Of a stretch of DNA of 64,000 nt, positions 35,116 to 43,921 are shown one piece after another; positions within the stretch are counted from its first letter, which is position 1; every line of letters begins with the position of its first letter. The notes beneath the pieces are model-generated. The model saw nothing but the letters and a program-made list of their open reading frames with translations. It was not told where the DNA came from and did not search any database. A program made the position numbers and the translations under genes. This stretch comes from Asaia sp037151935. Its GTDB lineage: Bacteria; Pseudomonadota; Alphaproteobacteria; Acetobacterales; Acetobacteraceae. Location: contig NZ_CP157575.1 of the NCBI RefSeq assembly GCF_051628905.1, forward strand, positions 62,001 through 126,000. The letters are read 5' to 3'.

Positions 35116-35889
35116 TTACCAGACGGTGAAGCCGCCATCGACGCTGACGATCGAGCCGGTCATCAGGCTGGCTGCGTCCGAGGCAAGGAACTGCACGACC
35201 GAGGCTACTTCCTCTGGCTGTCCCACGCGGCCCATCGGCGTACCGTCGATCCAGCGATCGTAGAGCGCGGGTTTCTGCATACCGAAGCGCGTCAGAGTGG
35301 TCTCGATATAGGTCGGGGCTACGGCGTTGGCGCGAATGCCGTGCTGTGCCCACTCGGCCGCGATCGACCGGATATATTGATGGACACCCGCTTTGGACGC
35401 GTTGTAGGCCGCCTGTTCCTGCGGGCGGTTAACGATCAGACCCGACATCGAGCCAATGGCGACGATCGCGCCGCTTTTCTGCTTGATCATGACCTTACCG
35501 ACGGCCTGACAGCAGCGGAACACGCCATTCAGATTGACGTTGATCTGTTTGAGCCACTGGTCTTCGGTCATATCCTCGGCCTTGACCTCGGAAATGCACA
35601 TGCCGGCATTGGCAACCATGATGTCGAGCTTGCCGTGCTTTGCAACGATGGTGTCGACCGCCTGTGTAACACTGGCTTCCGATGTGACATCCATCGCCAC
35701 GCTGCAAGCCTTCAGGCCCTGATCGGTCAGGCTCTTGGCGGATTCAGCGGCCTTGGCGCCGTCGAGATCGGCGATAACCACATGGGCGCCGGCTTCTGCC
35801 AACGCGGTGGCGCAGCACAGGCCGATATTCTGGGCGCCGCCGGTGATGACAGCGATACGACCGTCGAGGCGCAGTTTTTCCATATACAT
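35116..35889 (-). CDS. SDR-family polyol dehydrogenase
   Basis: A 257-residue classical short-chain dehydrogenase. I start it at the ATG at 35889 (MYMEKLRLDGRIAVITGG); an ATG two codons later is equally possible. The NAD-binding GGAQNIGLC, NAGM in the fourth strand, the catalytic Ser in AIGSMSG and the YNASK (Tyr-x-x-x-Lys) are all present, and the C-terminal SVDGGFTVW is usual. It is the last gene of an operon with a sugar ABC importer and a D-ribulokinase-type kinase, so oxidation of ribitol or D-arabitol to D-ribulose is the best guess. It begins 17 nt after the ATPase gene. Confidence 0.88.
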   Translation of the reverse strand: MYMEKLRLDGRIAVITGGAQNIGLCCATALAEAGAHVVIADLDGAKAAESAKSLTDQGLKACSVAMDVTSEASVTQAVDTIVAKHGKLDIMVANAGMCISEVKAEDMTEDQWLKQINVNLNGVFRCCQAVGKVMIKQKSGAIVAIGSMSGLIVNRPQEQAAYNASKAGVHQYIRSIAAEWAQHGIRANAVAPTYIETTLTRFGMQKPALYDRWIDGTPMGRVGQPEEVASVVQFLASDAASLMTGSIVSVDGGFTVW

Positions 35890-35906
35890 AGGAAGATACT
35901 TTCTTG

Positions 35907-37010
35907 TTAACCGGCGAGACGGTGGCGCATGAGCTTTGTCAGCGCCATCCCTCTTGCGTCGAAGAGATGACAATTTTCAGAGAGGAGACGCAGGCGAACG
36001 CTGCTGTCGATTTCGCCGCCATGGTCGCCATCGGTCTGCACGATAATCACTGCTCCGTCGGGCATTGCGACGTGCAAGAGCGTCAGCGCCCCAAGGCGCT
36101 CGACCATGCGGATGACGCCTTCGATCTGTCCGTTCGGATCAAGCACGATATGCTCGGGGCGCACACCCAGCGTCATGGCTTCCGCCGAGGCGCTGTCGCC
36201 CGGCAGGACCGGCACGATAACGGGATCGCCATGATCGGGCGCCACCGCAATGCCGTTCTCACTGACGGCGCGCACGGTCACGGGGAGGAAATTCATCGGG
36301 GGCGACCCGATGAAGCGGGCGACGAAGAGATTGCGCGGATGGTGATAAAGTTCGAGTGGTGAGCCGACTTGCTCGACGACGCCCTTTTGCAGCACGACAA
36401 TCTTGTCGGCCATGGTCATGGCTTCGACCTGATCGTGAGTCACATAGATGGTCGTGGCCTTGAGGCGGCGATGTAGCGTGGCGAGTTCGACACGCATCTG
36501 CCCGCGCAGGGCTGCGTCGAGATTCGATAGGGGTTCATCAAACAGGAACACCTTTGGGTTACGCACGATGGCACGCCCAATCGCCACGCGCTGTCTCTGG
36601 CCACCTGAAAGCTGACCGGGCTTGTGCTTGAGATAGGAATCGAGCTGAAGCGTTTTCGCGACATCGGTTATTTTCTGACGTCGCTCAGCCTCCGGCATTC
36701 CGGCCAGCTTCAGCCCGAATTCCATGTTCTGGTAGACGTTCATATGCGGGTAGAGCGCATAGGACTGAAAGACCATGGCAAGGCCACGCTTGGCAGGCTC
36801 GACGTCATTGACGCGCTTGCCGTCGATCATCAGATCGCCGCCCGAAATTTCTTCGAGCCCGGCGATCATGCGCAGTAAGGTTGATTTGCCGCATCCCGAG
36901 GGGCCAACGAAAACGACGAATTCTTCGTCATTGATGTCGAGCGAAACGCCCTTGATGATTTCTTCCGCGTGATAGGTTTTGCGGATATCGCGCAGTTCAA
37001 CTTTGGCCAT
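35907..37010 (-). CDS. Sugar/polyol ABC transporter ATP-binding protein (UgpC/SmoK-like)
   Basis: A 367-residue ATPase of the CUT1 carbohydrate importer group. Walker A GPSGCGKST (about residues 36-44), Q-loop FQSYALYPHM, signature LSGGQRQR, Walker B VFLFDEPLSNLD and the H-loop TIYVTHDQ are intact. The C-terminal 120 residues form the TOBE-type regulatory domain usual for MsmK/UgpC/SmoK. It follows two permease genes on the same strand and precedes the SDR gene. One ATPase can serve several importers in this group. Confidence 0.95.
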   Translation of the reverse strand: MAKVELRDIRKTYHAEEIIKGVSLDINDEEFVVFVGPSGCGKSTLLRMIAGLEEISGGDLMIDGKRVNDVEPAKRGLAMVFQSYALYPHMNVYQNMEFGLKLAGMPEAERRQKITDVAKTLQLDSYLKHKPGQLSGGQRQRVAIGRAIVRNPKVFLFDEPLSNLDAALRGQMRVELATLHRRLKATTIYVTHDQVEAMTMADKIVVLQKGVVEQVGSPLELYHHPRNLFVARFIGSPPMNFLPVTVRAVSENGIAVAPDHGDPVIVPVLPGDSASAEAMTLGVRPEHIVLDPNGQIEGVIRMVERLGALTLLHVAMPDGAVIIVQTDGDHGGEIDSSVRLRLLSENCHLFDARGMALTKLMRHRLAG

Positions 37011-37049
37011 GGGTCACTCCAGGAGTGCGTGAGAGGCGGGCAATAAGGG

Positions 37050-37877
37050 TCATTTCACAGCGCCGAAGGTCAGGCCACGGACGAGCTGCTTCTGGCTGAA
37101 CCAGCCGAAAACCAGGATCGGTGCGACAGCGAGCGTCGATGCGGCAGAGAGCTTGGCGAAAAACAGCCCCTCGGGTGACGAAAAGGAAGCGATGAAGCTC
37201 GCCAGTGGCGCCGCATTGGACGAGGTCAGATTGAGCGACCAGAAAGCCTCGTTCCAGCACAGGATGAGCGAGAGCAGAGCGGTTGAGGCGATGCCGGGCA
37301 AGGCGAGGGGCAGAAGCACCACGCTGATTTCCTGCCAGCGATTGGCGCCGTCCATCCGGCCAGCCTCAAGGATCGGCACAGGGACCTCCTTGAAGAAGGT
37401 GTAGAGCATCCAGACGATAATCGGCAGATTGGTCAGCAGATTGATAATGGCCAGACCGATGACCGTATCGAGCAGACCCGTCGATTTGGCAATCAGATAG
37501 ACCGGCACCAGCACGCCGACCGGCGGCAACATGCGCGTCGAGAGCATCCAGAGCAGCGTGCCACGTGTGCGTTTGCCGGGGTAAAACGCCATGGAGTAGG
37601 CCGCAGGAACGCCCAGAAGCAGCGCGCCACCTGTGGCGAGTACCGACATAAACACAGTGTTGAACGTGAAGTGCCAGTAATTCTCCTGGGCGAATACGTC
37701 GTGATAGCTCTGGAGCGTTGGGTGGAAAATGAGATGTGGCGGTGTCGAGATGGCATCCATCTCGCTTTTGAAGCCCGTCAGCACCATCCAGAAGATTGGA
37801 AAGAAGATCCAGAGCGCCACCGCCCAGCCGATGAGGCCGAGGGCGATTTTGGGCAGGCGTTTCGTGTTGCTTGCCAT
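37050..37877 (-). CDS. Sugar/polyol ABC transporter permease 2
   Basis: A 275-residue inner membrane permease, started at the ATG at 37877 (MASNTKRLPKIALG). About six transmembrane segments. The EAA loop that docks on the ATPase reads EAGRMDGANRWQEISVVLLP (EAA---G---------I-LP). It is the MalG/SmoG-like partner of the permease 4 nt upstream. It lies 39 nt before the ATPase gene. Confidence 0.94.
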   Translation of the reverse strand: MASNTKRLPKIALGLIGWAVALWIFFPIFWMVLTGFKSEMDAISTPPHLIFHPTLQSYHDVFAQENYWHFTFNTVFMSVLATGGALLLGVPAAYSMAFYPGKRTRGTLLWMLSTRMLPPVGVLVPVYLIAKSTGLLDTVIGLAIINLLTNLPIIVWMLYTFFKEVPVPILEAGRMDGANRWQEISVVLLPLALPGIASTALLSLILCWNEAFWSLNLTSSNAAPLASFIASFSSPEGLFFAKLSAASTLAVAPILVFGWFSQKQLVRGLTFGAVK

Positions 37878-37881
37878 GATC

Positions 37882-38775
37882 TTATGCCTCCAGATTGCGG
37901 GCAACCGCACGAACGAGGAAGGCCGCGATGATGTTGGCGATGATAATCGCAATCACGCCGCCAGCCGACGCACCGCCGATATCGAATTGCTGCAATGCGC
38001 GAGAGAAGATCAGGAAGGCGAGATTGGTCGAGGCAACGCCGGGCCCGCCGGACGTCGTGACCGAAATTTCGGCAAACACGGTCAGGAGATAGATCGTCTC
38101 GATCATGACCACGACTGTAATCGCGCGGCTCAGATGCGGCAGGATGATATAGCGGAACCGCGCAATCGGTCCGGCGCCATCCATGCGTGCAGCTTCCTTC
38201 TGCTCATGATCGAGCGACTGCACTGCGGTCAGAAGAATGAGCACGGCGAAGGGTAGCCACTCCCACGCGACAATCATCATGACTGTCTGCATCGGGTAAT
38301 GGGCGAGCCAGTCTATGGGTTGAAGCCCGACAGCCCGCATCATGGCGCTATACACCCCATATATCGGGTGTAGCATCAGGTTCTTCCAGAGAAGGGCCGA
38401 GACGGTTGGCATCACGAAAAATGGCGAGATGACCAGCACGCGCGCGATGCCGCGCCCCCAGAAATCCTGGTCGTAAAGGACAGCGAGCAAAATACCGCCG
38501 CCTACGCTGACGACCAGCACGCCCAGAACGAGCAGGACCGTATTGAGAAGGGCATAAAGAAAATCGGGGTCGGTCAGCAGATAGACGTAATTACTGAATC
38601 CGGCGAACCCCTTGAGCGTGGGGTCGACAAGATTGTAGTTCTGGAACGAATACCAAAGCGTCAGAACGAGCGGGAGCAAAGACCAGATCAGTAGAATAAT
38701 CACGGCAGGGGAGAGAAAAGCTCCTGCGCCCGATTTACGTTTCACCCGTTCCGGTGAGGCAATGACGGCTTCCAT
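37882..38775 (-). CDS. Sugar/polyol ABC transporter permease 1
   Basis: A 297-residue inner membrane permease of the MalF/SmoF type, started at the ATG at 38775 (MEAVIASPERVKRKSG). The EAA loop is EAARMDGAGPIARFRYIILP. Six to seven transmembrane segments. It is followed 4 nt later by the second permease. Upstream it follows the FGGY kinase gene by 109 nt. No solute-binding protein gene accompanies it in this operon, which is unusual for this importer type. Confidence 0.94.
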   Translation of the reverse strand: MEAVIASPERVKRKSGAGAFLSPAVIILLIWSLLPLVLTLWYSFQNYNLVDPTLKGFAGFSNYVYLLTDPDFLYALLNTVLLVLGVLVVSVGGGILLAVLYDQDFWGRGIARVLVISPFFVMPTVSALLWKNLMLHPIYGVYSAMMRAVGLQPIDWLAHYPMQTVMMIVAWEWLPFAVLILLTAVQSLDHEQKEAARMDGAGPIARFRYIILPHLSRAITVVVMIETIYLLTVFAEISVTTSGGPGVASTNLAFLIFSRALQQFDIGGASAGGVIAIIIANIIAAFLVRAVARNLEA

Positions 38776-38884
38776 AGGCGAGCTCCGCAGGCGGCTTGCC
38801 GCCTGTACTGGCTGTGAAGGAAAACTCTGGTGAAAGACACAGGACGACCGTGACTGGAGGGCGTCCCGGAGATGAGAAGGGCGT

Positions 38885-40522
38885 TCAGGCAGAAAGCGCT
38901 TCACGCATCAGGGCGCGATGACGCAGTTGCTCCTCATGCATGGACTGGAACACGGCGAATTTCGCGTTGTGATAGCGCTTAGTGCGTCCATCGGGCGCAA
39001 CTTCCGCCCCGACGCGAGCCATTTGCGACATGGCACTACGCATGTCGTCATACGCGCCCCCCGCGACGGCACCGAGAATGGCCGAACCGAGGAGTACGGC
39101 ATCGGTTTCCTGAGGCAGCATGATGCGACAGCCAGTGGCGTTGGCATGTTCGCGCAGGAAGACGGGGTTTTTCGTCCCGCCACCGGTCGCGAAAATGGTG
39201 TCTATCGCATAACCCTTCTCATTGAGGGCGCGGATGATATCGCGTGTGCCATAGGCCAAGGCCTGAATGGTGCCGAGATAGAGTTTGGCGAGATCATCGA
39301 TCGTTGCCGAAAGGCTCAAGCCGCTCACCATGCCCTTTAGCGTGGGGTCGGCATGCGGCGAACGGTTGCCATGAAAATCGGGCAGCACATGGAACTCAGC
39401 CGTCAGTGTGCCGGGCAGGGCGTCTTTTTCCAGCTCGGCGAGGCGCTCATTCAGTAATTCATAAATCGTGCGGCCTTCTGCCTTCGCCTTTTCGGCCAAA
39501 GCCGGGCCCTGCGCATGGGTCGTGATCACGAAATCGACCAACGAGCCGACCGCCGATTGACCTGCCTCGTTCAGCCACATGCCGGGCAGCATGGCTTCCG
39601 AATAGGGGCCCCAGATGCCGTCGACATAACGGGCATCACGCGACACGGCCATGTGGCAGCTTGACGTGCCGCCAATCAAGGCGAGGCTGCGATCGAGCGC
39701 AGCGTCATCGAGCGTCTCTCCCGATGCGGCGCCGAGAACGCCGATCCCACCCGCATGGGCATCGATTGCCGAGACACCCACCGGGATACCGGCTTCGAGC
39801 CCGAGTTCGCGGGCGGCAACATCGCTCAGCCCATTGCCGACGGCTTCGCCAAGGGAACGCACCGTGTCACCGATACGGCGATATTTCTCCTCGACCAGTT
39901 CCTCGAGGCCGATCGCGGCGAAATAGCTGTCGTCCCAACCGTTGTCGTGGGCGAGATAGGTCCATTTGCACACAGTCGAACAGCAACTGCGTGACTCGGC
40001 GCCGGTAGCACGCCAGGTTAGATAATCAGGGAGATCGAAGAAATACCCGGCCTTTGCAAAGGTCTCGGGCATGTTGCGCTTGAGCCAGAGGAGTTTGGGC
40101 GTTTCCATTTCGGGCGATATGGTGCCGCCGACGTAACGCAGCACATCGTATTTACCCGCATTGATGTCGTCGGCCTCTTTCATGGCGCGATGATCGGCCC
40201 AGAGGATCACGTCCTGCTCGGCCGCGCCTTTCGGGTCGACGGAGAGGGGCTTTCCTTCGCGGTCGAGCACGACGAGCGAACAGGTCGCATCGAAACCGAT
40301 ACCCCGAACAACCGGGGATCGGTCGGCAATCTCTTCCATGGCAGAACGCACACATTTGCAGATCGCGGCCCATATATCCGTGGAGGATTGCTGAATGAAA
40401 TCAGCCTGAGGGCGCCAGGTCTGAGTCGCGATTACACAGGAAGCAAGCTTCTGTCCGGTCAGGGAAAACACACCAGCGCGCGCGCTGCCTGTCCCGACAT
40501 CCACGCCAATCACAACTTCCAT
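38885..40522 (-). CDS. FGGY-family D-ribulokinase
   Basis: A 545-residue FGGY sugar kinase. The N-terminal phosphate site is GVDVGTGSARAGVF. GIGFDATCSLVVLDREGKPL, YVGGTISPEMETPKLLWLK and FFDLPDYLTWRATG closely follow the D-ribulokinase branch (bacterial RbtK/YoaC-like and animal FGGY), rather than xylulokinase. The C-terminal nucleotide site FATGGGTKNPVFLREHANA is intact. It should phosphorylate D-ribulose to ribulose 5-phosphate for the pentose phosphate pathway. It is the first gene of the polyol operon; the promoter would lie in the 106 bp between the preceding receptor's terminator and the start. Confidence 0.9.
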   Translation of the reverse strand: MEVVIGVDVGTGSARAGVFSLTGQKLASCVIATQTWRPQADFIQQSSTDIWAAICKCVRSAMEEIADRSPVVRGIGFDATCSLVVLDREGKPLSVDPKGAAEQDVILWADHRAMKEADDINAGKYDVLRYVGGTISPEMETPKLLWLKRNMPETFAKAGYFFDLPDYLTWRATGAESRSCCSTVCKWTYLAHDNGWDDSYFAAIGLEELVEEKYRRIGDTVRSLGEAVGNGLSDVAARELGLEAGIPVGVSAIDAHAGGIGVLGAASGETLDDAALDRSLALIGGTSSCHMAVSRDARYVDGIWGPYSEAMLPGMWLNEAGQSAVGSLVDFVITTHAQGPALAEKAKAEGRTIYELLNERLAELEKDALPGTLTAEFHVLPDFHGNRSPHADPTLKGMVSGLSLSATIDDLAKLYLGTIQALAYGTRDIIRALNEKGYAIDTIFATGGGTKNPVFLREHANATGCRIMLPQETDAVLLGSAILGAVAGGAYDDMRSAMSQMARVGAEVAPDGRTKRYHNAKFAVFQSMHEEQLRHRALMREALSA

Positions 40523-40628
40523 GGGAACTCATCCAAACTCTTACGAAGTTGTCATATTCCCACTCAGCTTCTGGGATGCAATTCACCAATGCGTGTGATC
40601 TGTCTCAATCTGTATGAGATATCGCACA

Positions 40629-40660
40629 AAAAAACCCGGCATCTTGGGATGCCGGGTTTT
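40629..40660 (-). terminator. Rho-independent terminator after TonB receptor
   Basis: AACCCGGCATC / GATGCCGGGTT, an 11-bp perfect stem with loop TTGG (on the plus strand). Seen on the minus strand it ends in a T run of about seven, 25 nt past the receptor stop. A T run also exists on the plus side, so it may work both ways. Confidence 0.88.
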
Positions 40661-40684
40661 GTCGCCTTCAGAAGCCTGGAGCGA

Positions 40685-43621
40685 TCAGAAGTTCACACCA
40701 GCCTGAACGAAGACGTTACGGCCCATGACGAGGTTACCGTACTGGTAAACGTTGGTGTTTGTTCCGCCGTCGACGACATAGGGCGGCTTCTTATCAAACA
40801 GGTTGCGCACACCAGTCTGGAAGTTCCAGCGGTTCAGCTGATAGGCCAGCGTGATGTCGTGGGTGAAGATGCCGGGTGTTTTATAACGGCCCACGGATCC
40901 CTTCACGAGGTCGGCAGACTGATTATTCCAGACCATGCCGCCTGTGTAGCTCATCATGTAGATGAAGCTGAAATCGTCATGGCGCCATGTTGCCGTCGCG
41001 TAGTCACGCACGCGGGGCTGACCCGTCTGATTATTATAGAGCAGACGACCGTCGTAATTGTACCACTGACCACCCGGCACATATTGCTGCTGATAGCTGA
41101 CCAGCTGCTGAAAGTTGTTGCTCAGGTTCAGGCGGTCATGACGGGTGATACGGAAGGTGTAATCCAGATCGAAGTCGATACCGCTTGTATGCAGGCCGCC
41201 CAGATTTTCGTACATCGCCGTAGCTGTCTGGATCTGCTGGGTCTGAGCATTACGCACGATGGCCGAGCAATAGCCGGTATTTGCGCCCGTATAGCACTGA
41301 TCGAGCAGATACTGTGTGCCGATGACACTGATCATGTTTTTGAGTGTGTAATGCCAGTACTCGACCGAAAGCGAGAGACCTGGGACCCAGTGCGGTGTCA
41401 GCACAGTACCAAATGTGTAGGTGCGACCGGTCTCAGGCTTGACCTGAGAGTTGCCGCCCTGGAGGGTCGGCACCTGGGCCGAATTGCGCATCTCGAAACC
41501 CGAGCCTATGCCCTGGCGGGCGCAGGTGGCTGCAACGGTCGGCGAGGATGCACCATAGCTGGCGACCTGCGAGCAAGGATCATACGCGGTTACATAGCTC
41601 AGCTGCTGACCGCCGAAGAGCTCGAAGATGTTTGGCTGACGATAGGAAGTACCCAGAGTTCCACGAAAACGAATATCGCGGTTGGGCGCCCAGTTGATGG
41701 CGACCTTCCAGTTCTTGGCGGAGCCAAAGGTGTTGTAGGACGAATAACGGCCCTGAGCGTCGATCGTCAGATCCTTCGCAAGGAAGGCGTTCTTCAGCAG
41801 ATTCAGCTTACCTTCGAGATAGCCCTCGGAAACATTGAAACCGCCGCCTGTATAGGCTTGGGTGTTAGTCAGTGTTAGACCCTGCGCGACCAGAGGATCG
41901 GGGCTATCGCTCATCTGCTCGCTGCGGTGTTCCATCCCAAGGGCGATACCAAGCTCGCCGCCGTTTTTCCAAGGCATCGAAACGACATGGTTGTTATGCA
42001 CACGGAAGTTGGTGTCGCGGAACTGATACTGAATGTTCTCGACAGTGGTGTAATTGGTATAGGCAGCGCCCTGCGGCGTCAGCTTGCCGAACGGTGAGGA
42101 AAGTTCGCAACCTGCCGATGCCTGACATACGCTCGGATCATAGGCGAGGCTGGTGTCCGGGTTGCCGGGATCGGTTGCGCGCAGACCCCAGGTGTTGAGC
42201 AGGTTGGCGTAGTTGCCAATGTTGAGACTGCGAACGTTTTCACGGTTTACACCATAGGTGTAGGACGCATCGTACATCCATCCATGGGTAATTTCGCCCT
42301 TTGCGCCGAATATGCCGGTAACGGTGTCTGACGCGCGTTCATAACGGCGGGGCCCCCATTCGCCCATGCGACGATAGACAGTCGTGTCCTCACCGAACGG
42401 GTTGCCGGGATAATCGCCCGGTACATTGACTGCGTTGGGAAGTGTGCTGGGCGGGATCGAGCCTGTCATGGGCTCGGGTGCCATGAAGCTGTTGGTCGTG
42501 CGGTGGCTGTAAAGCACGTTTGCATAGACGGTCAGATGCTTGTTCACATCGTAATGTGCATCACCTGAAAGCGAAGAATCCTGATAATTGTTGGTGAGGC
42601 TGGTATCGCGATTGAAGGGATAACGATCCGCTTTTGTAAATGGCACGACCGTCTGGCCATTGTCATGCGTTGTGTAGCCCTTACCGTTGCCGCTATCCGG
42701 ATAAAACACTCCGTTAGTGCTGTAGGACGAGCCGTAAGTGGGTTGGCCCGAAACCGGGTTCGTCAGGGCGACCGGGTTGGCCCAGGCACGATTACGCTGC
42801 ATGACGCCTGTCGAGGTCAGGTACTGACCGAACAGGGTGATGTTGCCTTTGCCATGGTCGAAGTTCCAGCCTTTGAAAGCCGAAAGCATGCCTTCGGGGG
42901 CATCGCCATATTGCGAGATGCTGCCGCGCATCGTGATGTTGCCGGTGTTCACATCGTGACGCATCTTGATGTTGATGACACCGGAAACGGCATCGGCACC
43001 GTATAGCTCGGAGCCGCCGTCCTTAAGGATTTCAACACTCGCAACCTGTTGAAGCGGGATGGAGTTGAGATCGACGCAATTCGAATTGCCGTTGATGGTC
43101 GTGCGTTTGCCGTCGATCAACACCAGCACGCGGTTGGTACCGAGGTTGCGAAGATCAGTACAAGAGACACCGCCTCCGCCATTTGTGACGGCGTTCGTCG
43201 TCGCGCTGGAACCAACCGACGGAAGGCGCATGAAGTAGTCGCTCAGATTGTTAACGCCTGTCTGGGCGATCTGCTTGGCGGTGATGATCTGGACCGGGTT
43301 TGCGTTGGTGTTGTTCGACGTGCTGAGTGCCGAACCCACGACCGTGATGCTTTCATTTCCCGCAGGAGCGGGGCCAGGGAGGCTTTGCAAAGCGCTGCGT
43401 CGCATGCGCACCGGCGTTGCAGCCGAAACCGCAGCGGGTGTTGAGCTCGCTACCGCGGCTTTCGTCGCTGCATGGGCGCTGCGCTTGGTGGCGGTCTTGT
43501 GTGCCGCCTTCTGCGTCGTGGTCGTGTTTGTGGCTGCCTGAGCGGTAACGCTTACACCGGCAAGAATGGTCGCACCGAGCAGCAACGAGGCATGGCGGAG
43601 GCGAATGCGGGAAATGGCCAT
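40685..43621 (-). CDS. Large TonB-dependent receptor
   Basis: A 978-residue outer membrane receptor. A signal peptide (MAISRIRLRHASLLLGATIL... cleaved after AQA near residue 29) is followed by an Ala/Thr/Lys-rich linker to about residue 85. The plug domain spans about 90-220: ESITVVGSALS (TonB-box-like start), NRVLVLIDGKRT, VASVEILKDGGSELYGADAVSGVINI. The rest is beta-barrel, ending RNVFVQAGVNF with C-terminal Phe. The plug phrase ...LKDGGS.LYG.DAVSGVINI is common in receptors for sugars, peptides or polyols in this family. It ends just before the polyol operon on the same strand, but a terminator separates them. Confidence 0.93.
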   Translation of the reverse strand: MAISRIRLRHASLLLGATILAGVSVTAQAATNTTTTQKAAHKTATKRSAHAATKAAVASSTPAAVSAATPVRMRRSALQSLPGPAPAGNESITVVGSALSTSNNTNANPVQIITAKQIAQTGVNNLSDYFMRLPSVGSSATTNAVTNGGGGVSCTDLRNLGTNRVLVLIDGKRTTINGNSNCVDLNSIPLQQVASVEILKDGGSELYGADAVSGVINIKMRHDVNTGNITMRGSISQYGDAPEGMLSAFKGWNFDHGKGNITLFGQYLTSTGVMQRNRAWANPVALTNPVSGQPTYGSSYSTNGVFYPDSGNGKGYTTHDNGQTVVPFTKADRYPFNRDTSLTNNYQDSSLSGDAHYDVNKHLTVYANVLYSHRTTNSFMAPEPMTGSIPPSTLPNAVNVPGDYPGNPFGEDTTVYRRMGEWGPRRYERASDTVTGIFGAKGEITHGWMYDASYTYGVNRENVRSLNIGNYANLLNTWGLRATDPGNPDTSLAYDPSVCQASAGCELSSPFGKLTPQGAAYTNYTTVENIQYQFRDTNFRVHNNHVVSMPWKNGGELGIALGMEHRSEQMSDSPDPLVAQGLTLTNTQAYTGGGFNVSEGYLEGKLNLLKNAFLAKDLTIDAQGRYSSYNTFGSAKNWKVAINWAPNRDIRFRGTLGTSYRQPNIFELFGGQQLSYVTAYDPCSQVASYGASSPTVAATCARQGIGSGFEMRNSAQVPTLQGGNSQVKPETGRTYTFGTVLTPHWVPGLSLSVEYWHYTLKNMISVIGTQYLLDQCYTGANTGYCSAIVRNAQTQQIQTATAMYENLGGLHTSGIDFDLDYTFRITRHDRLNLSNNFQQLVSYQQQYVPGGQWYNYDGRLLYNNQTGQPRVRDYATATWRHDDFSFIYMMSYTGGMVWNNQSADLVKGSVGRYKTPGIFTHDITLAYQLNRWNFQTGVRNLFDKKPPYVVDGGTNTNVYQYGNLVMGRNVFVQAGVNF

Positions 43622-43921
43622 TGGTCACTTTCGCGAAAGGAAATGATGGCGGAAGGAACGCCGAATTGCCCCCGAGATGGCACAACGTGATTGAGGGTTT
43701 CAATAACGTAATGTGACGTCACGCATGGTAATTGTGACATTTTCATTGCGATGTGTTCCTCATGCAACAGGAAGTTGCATGGGTAATGTTATAAAAATTT
43801 AAAAACCCGCCCTTCGGGGGAATTTTATTGCGCGACTACTCTTGACCCGAAGATCACAGGAACTTTACAACGGCTCACCTCGCGAAATCGCGAGCAGAAA
43901 CACAGCCCCTAGTGAGCCGCC
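43622..43921. promoter_or_regulatory. Divergent region between TonB receptor and edd
   Basis: 300 bp without a gene. It contains an 8-bp inverted repeat CATGCAAC-N5-GTTGCATG at 43761-43781, the palindrome TGACGTCA near 43712, and a GC-rich block with flanking A/T runs near 43802-43826. The first two may be operators for the receptor or for edd. Promoter boxes for edd could not be fixed (a TTGACC occurs near 43849). Confidence 0.45.

Noticed and set aside
40190..41878. 562-codon plus-strand frame across the FGGY kinase and TonB receptor
   Set aside because: It spans two real minus-strand genes and the terminator between them; no domain can be read in it.
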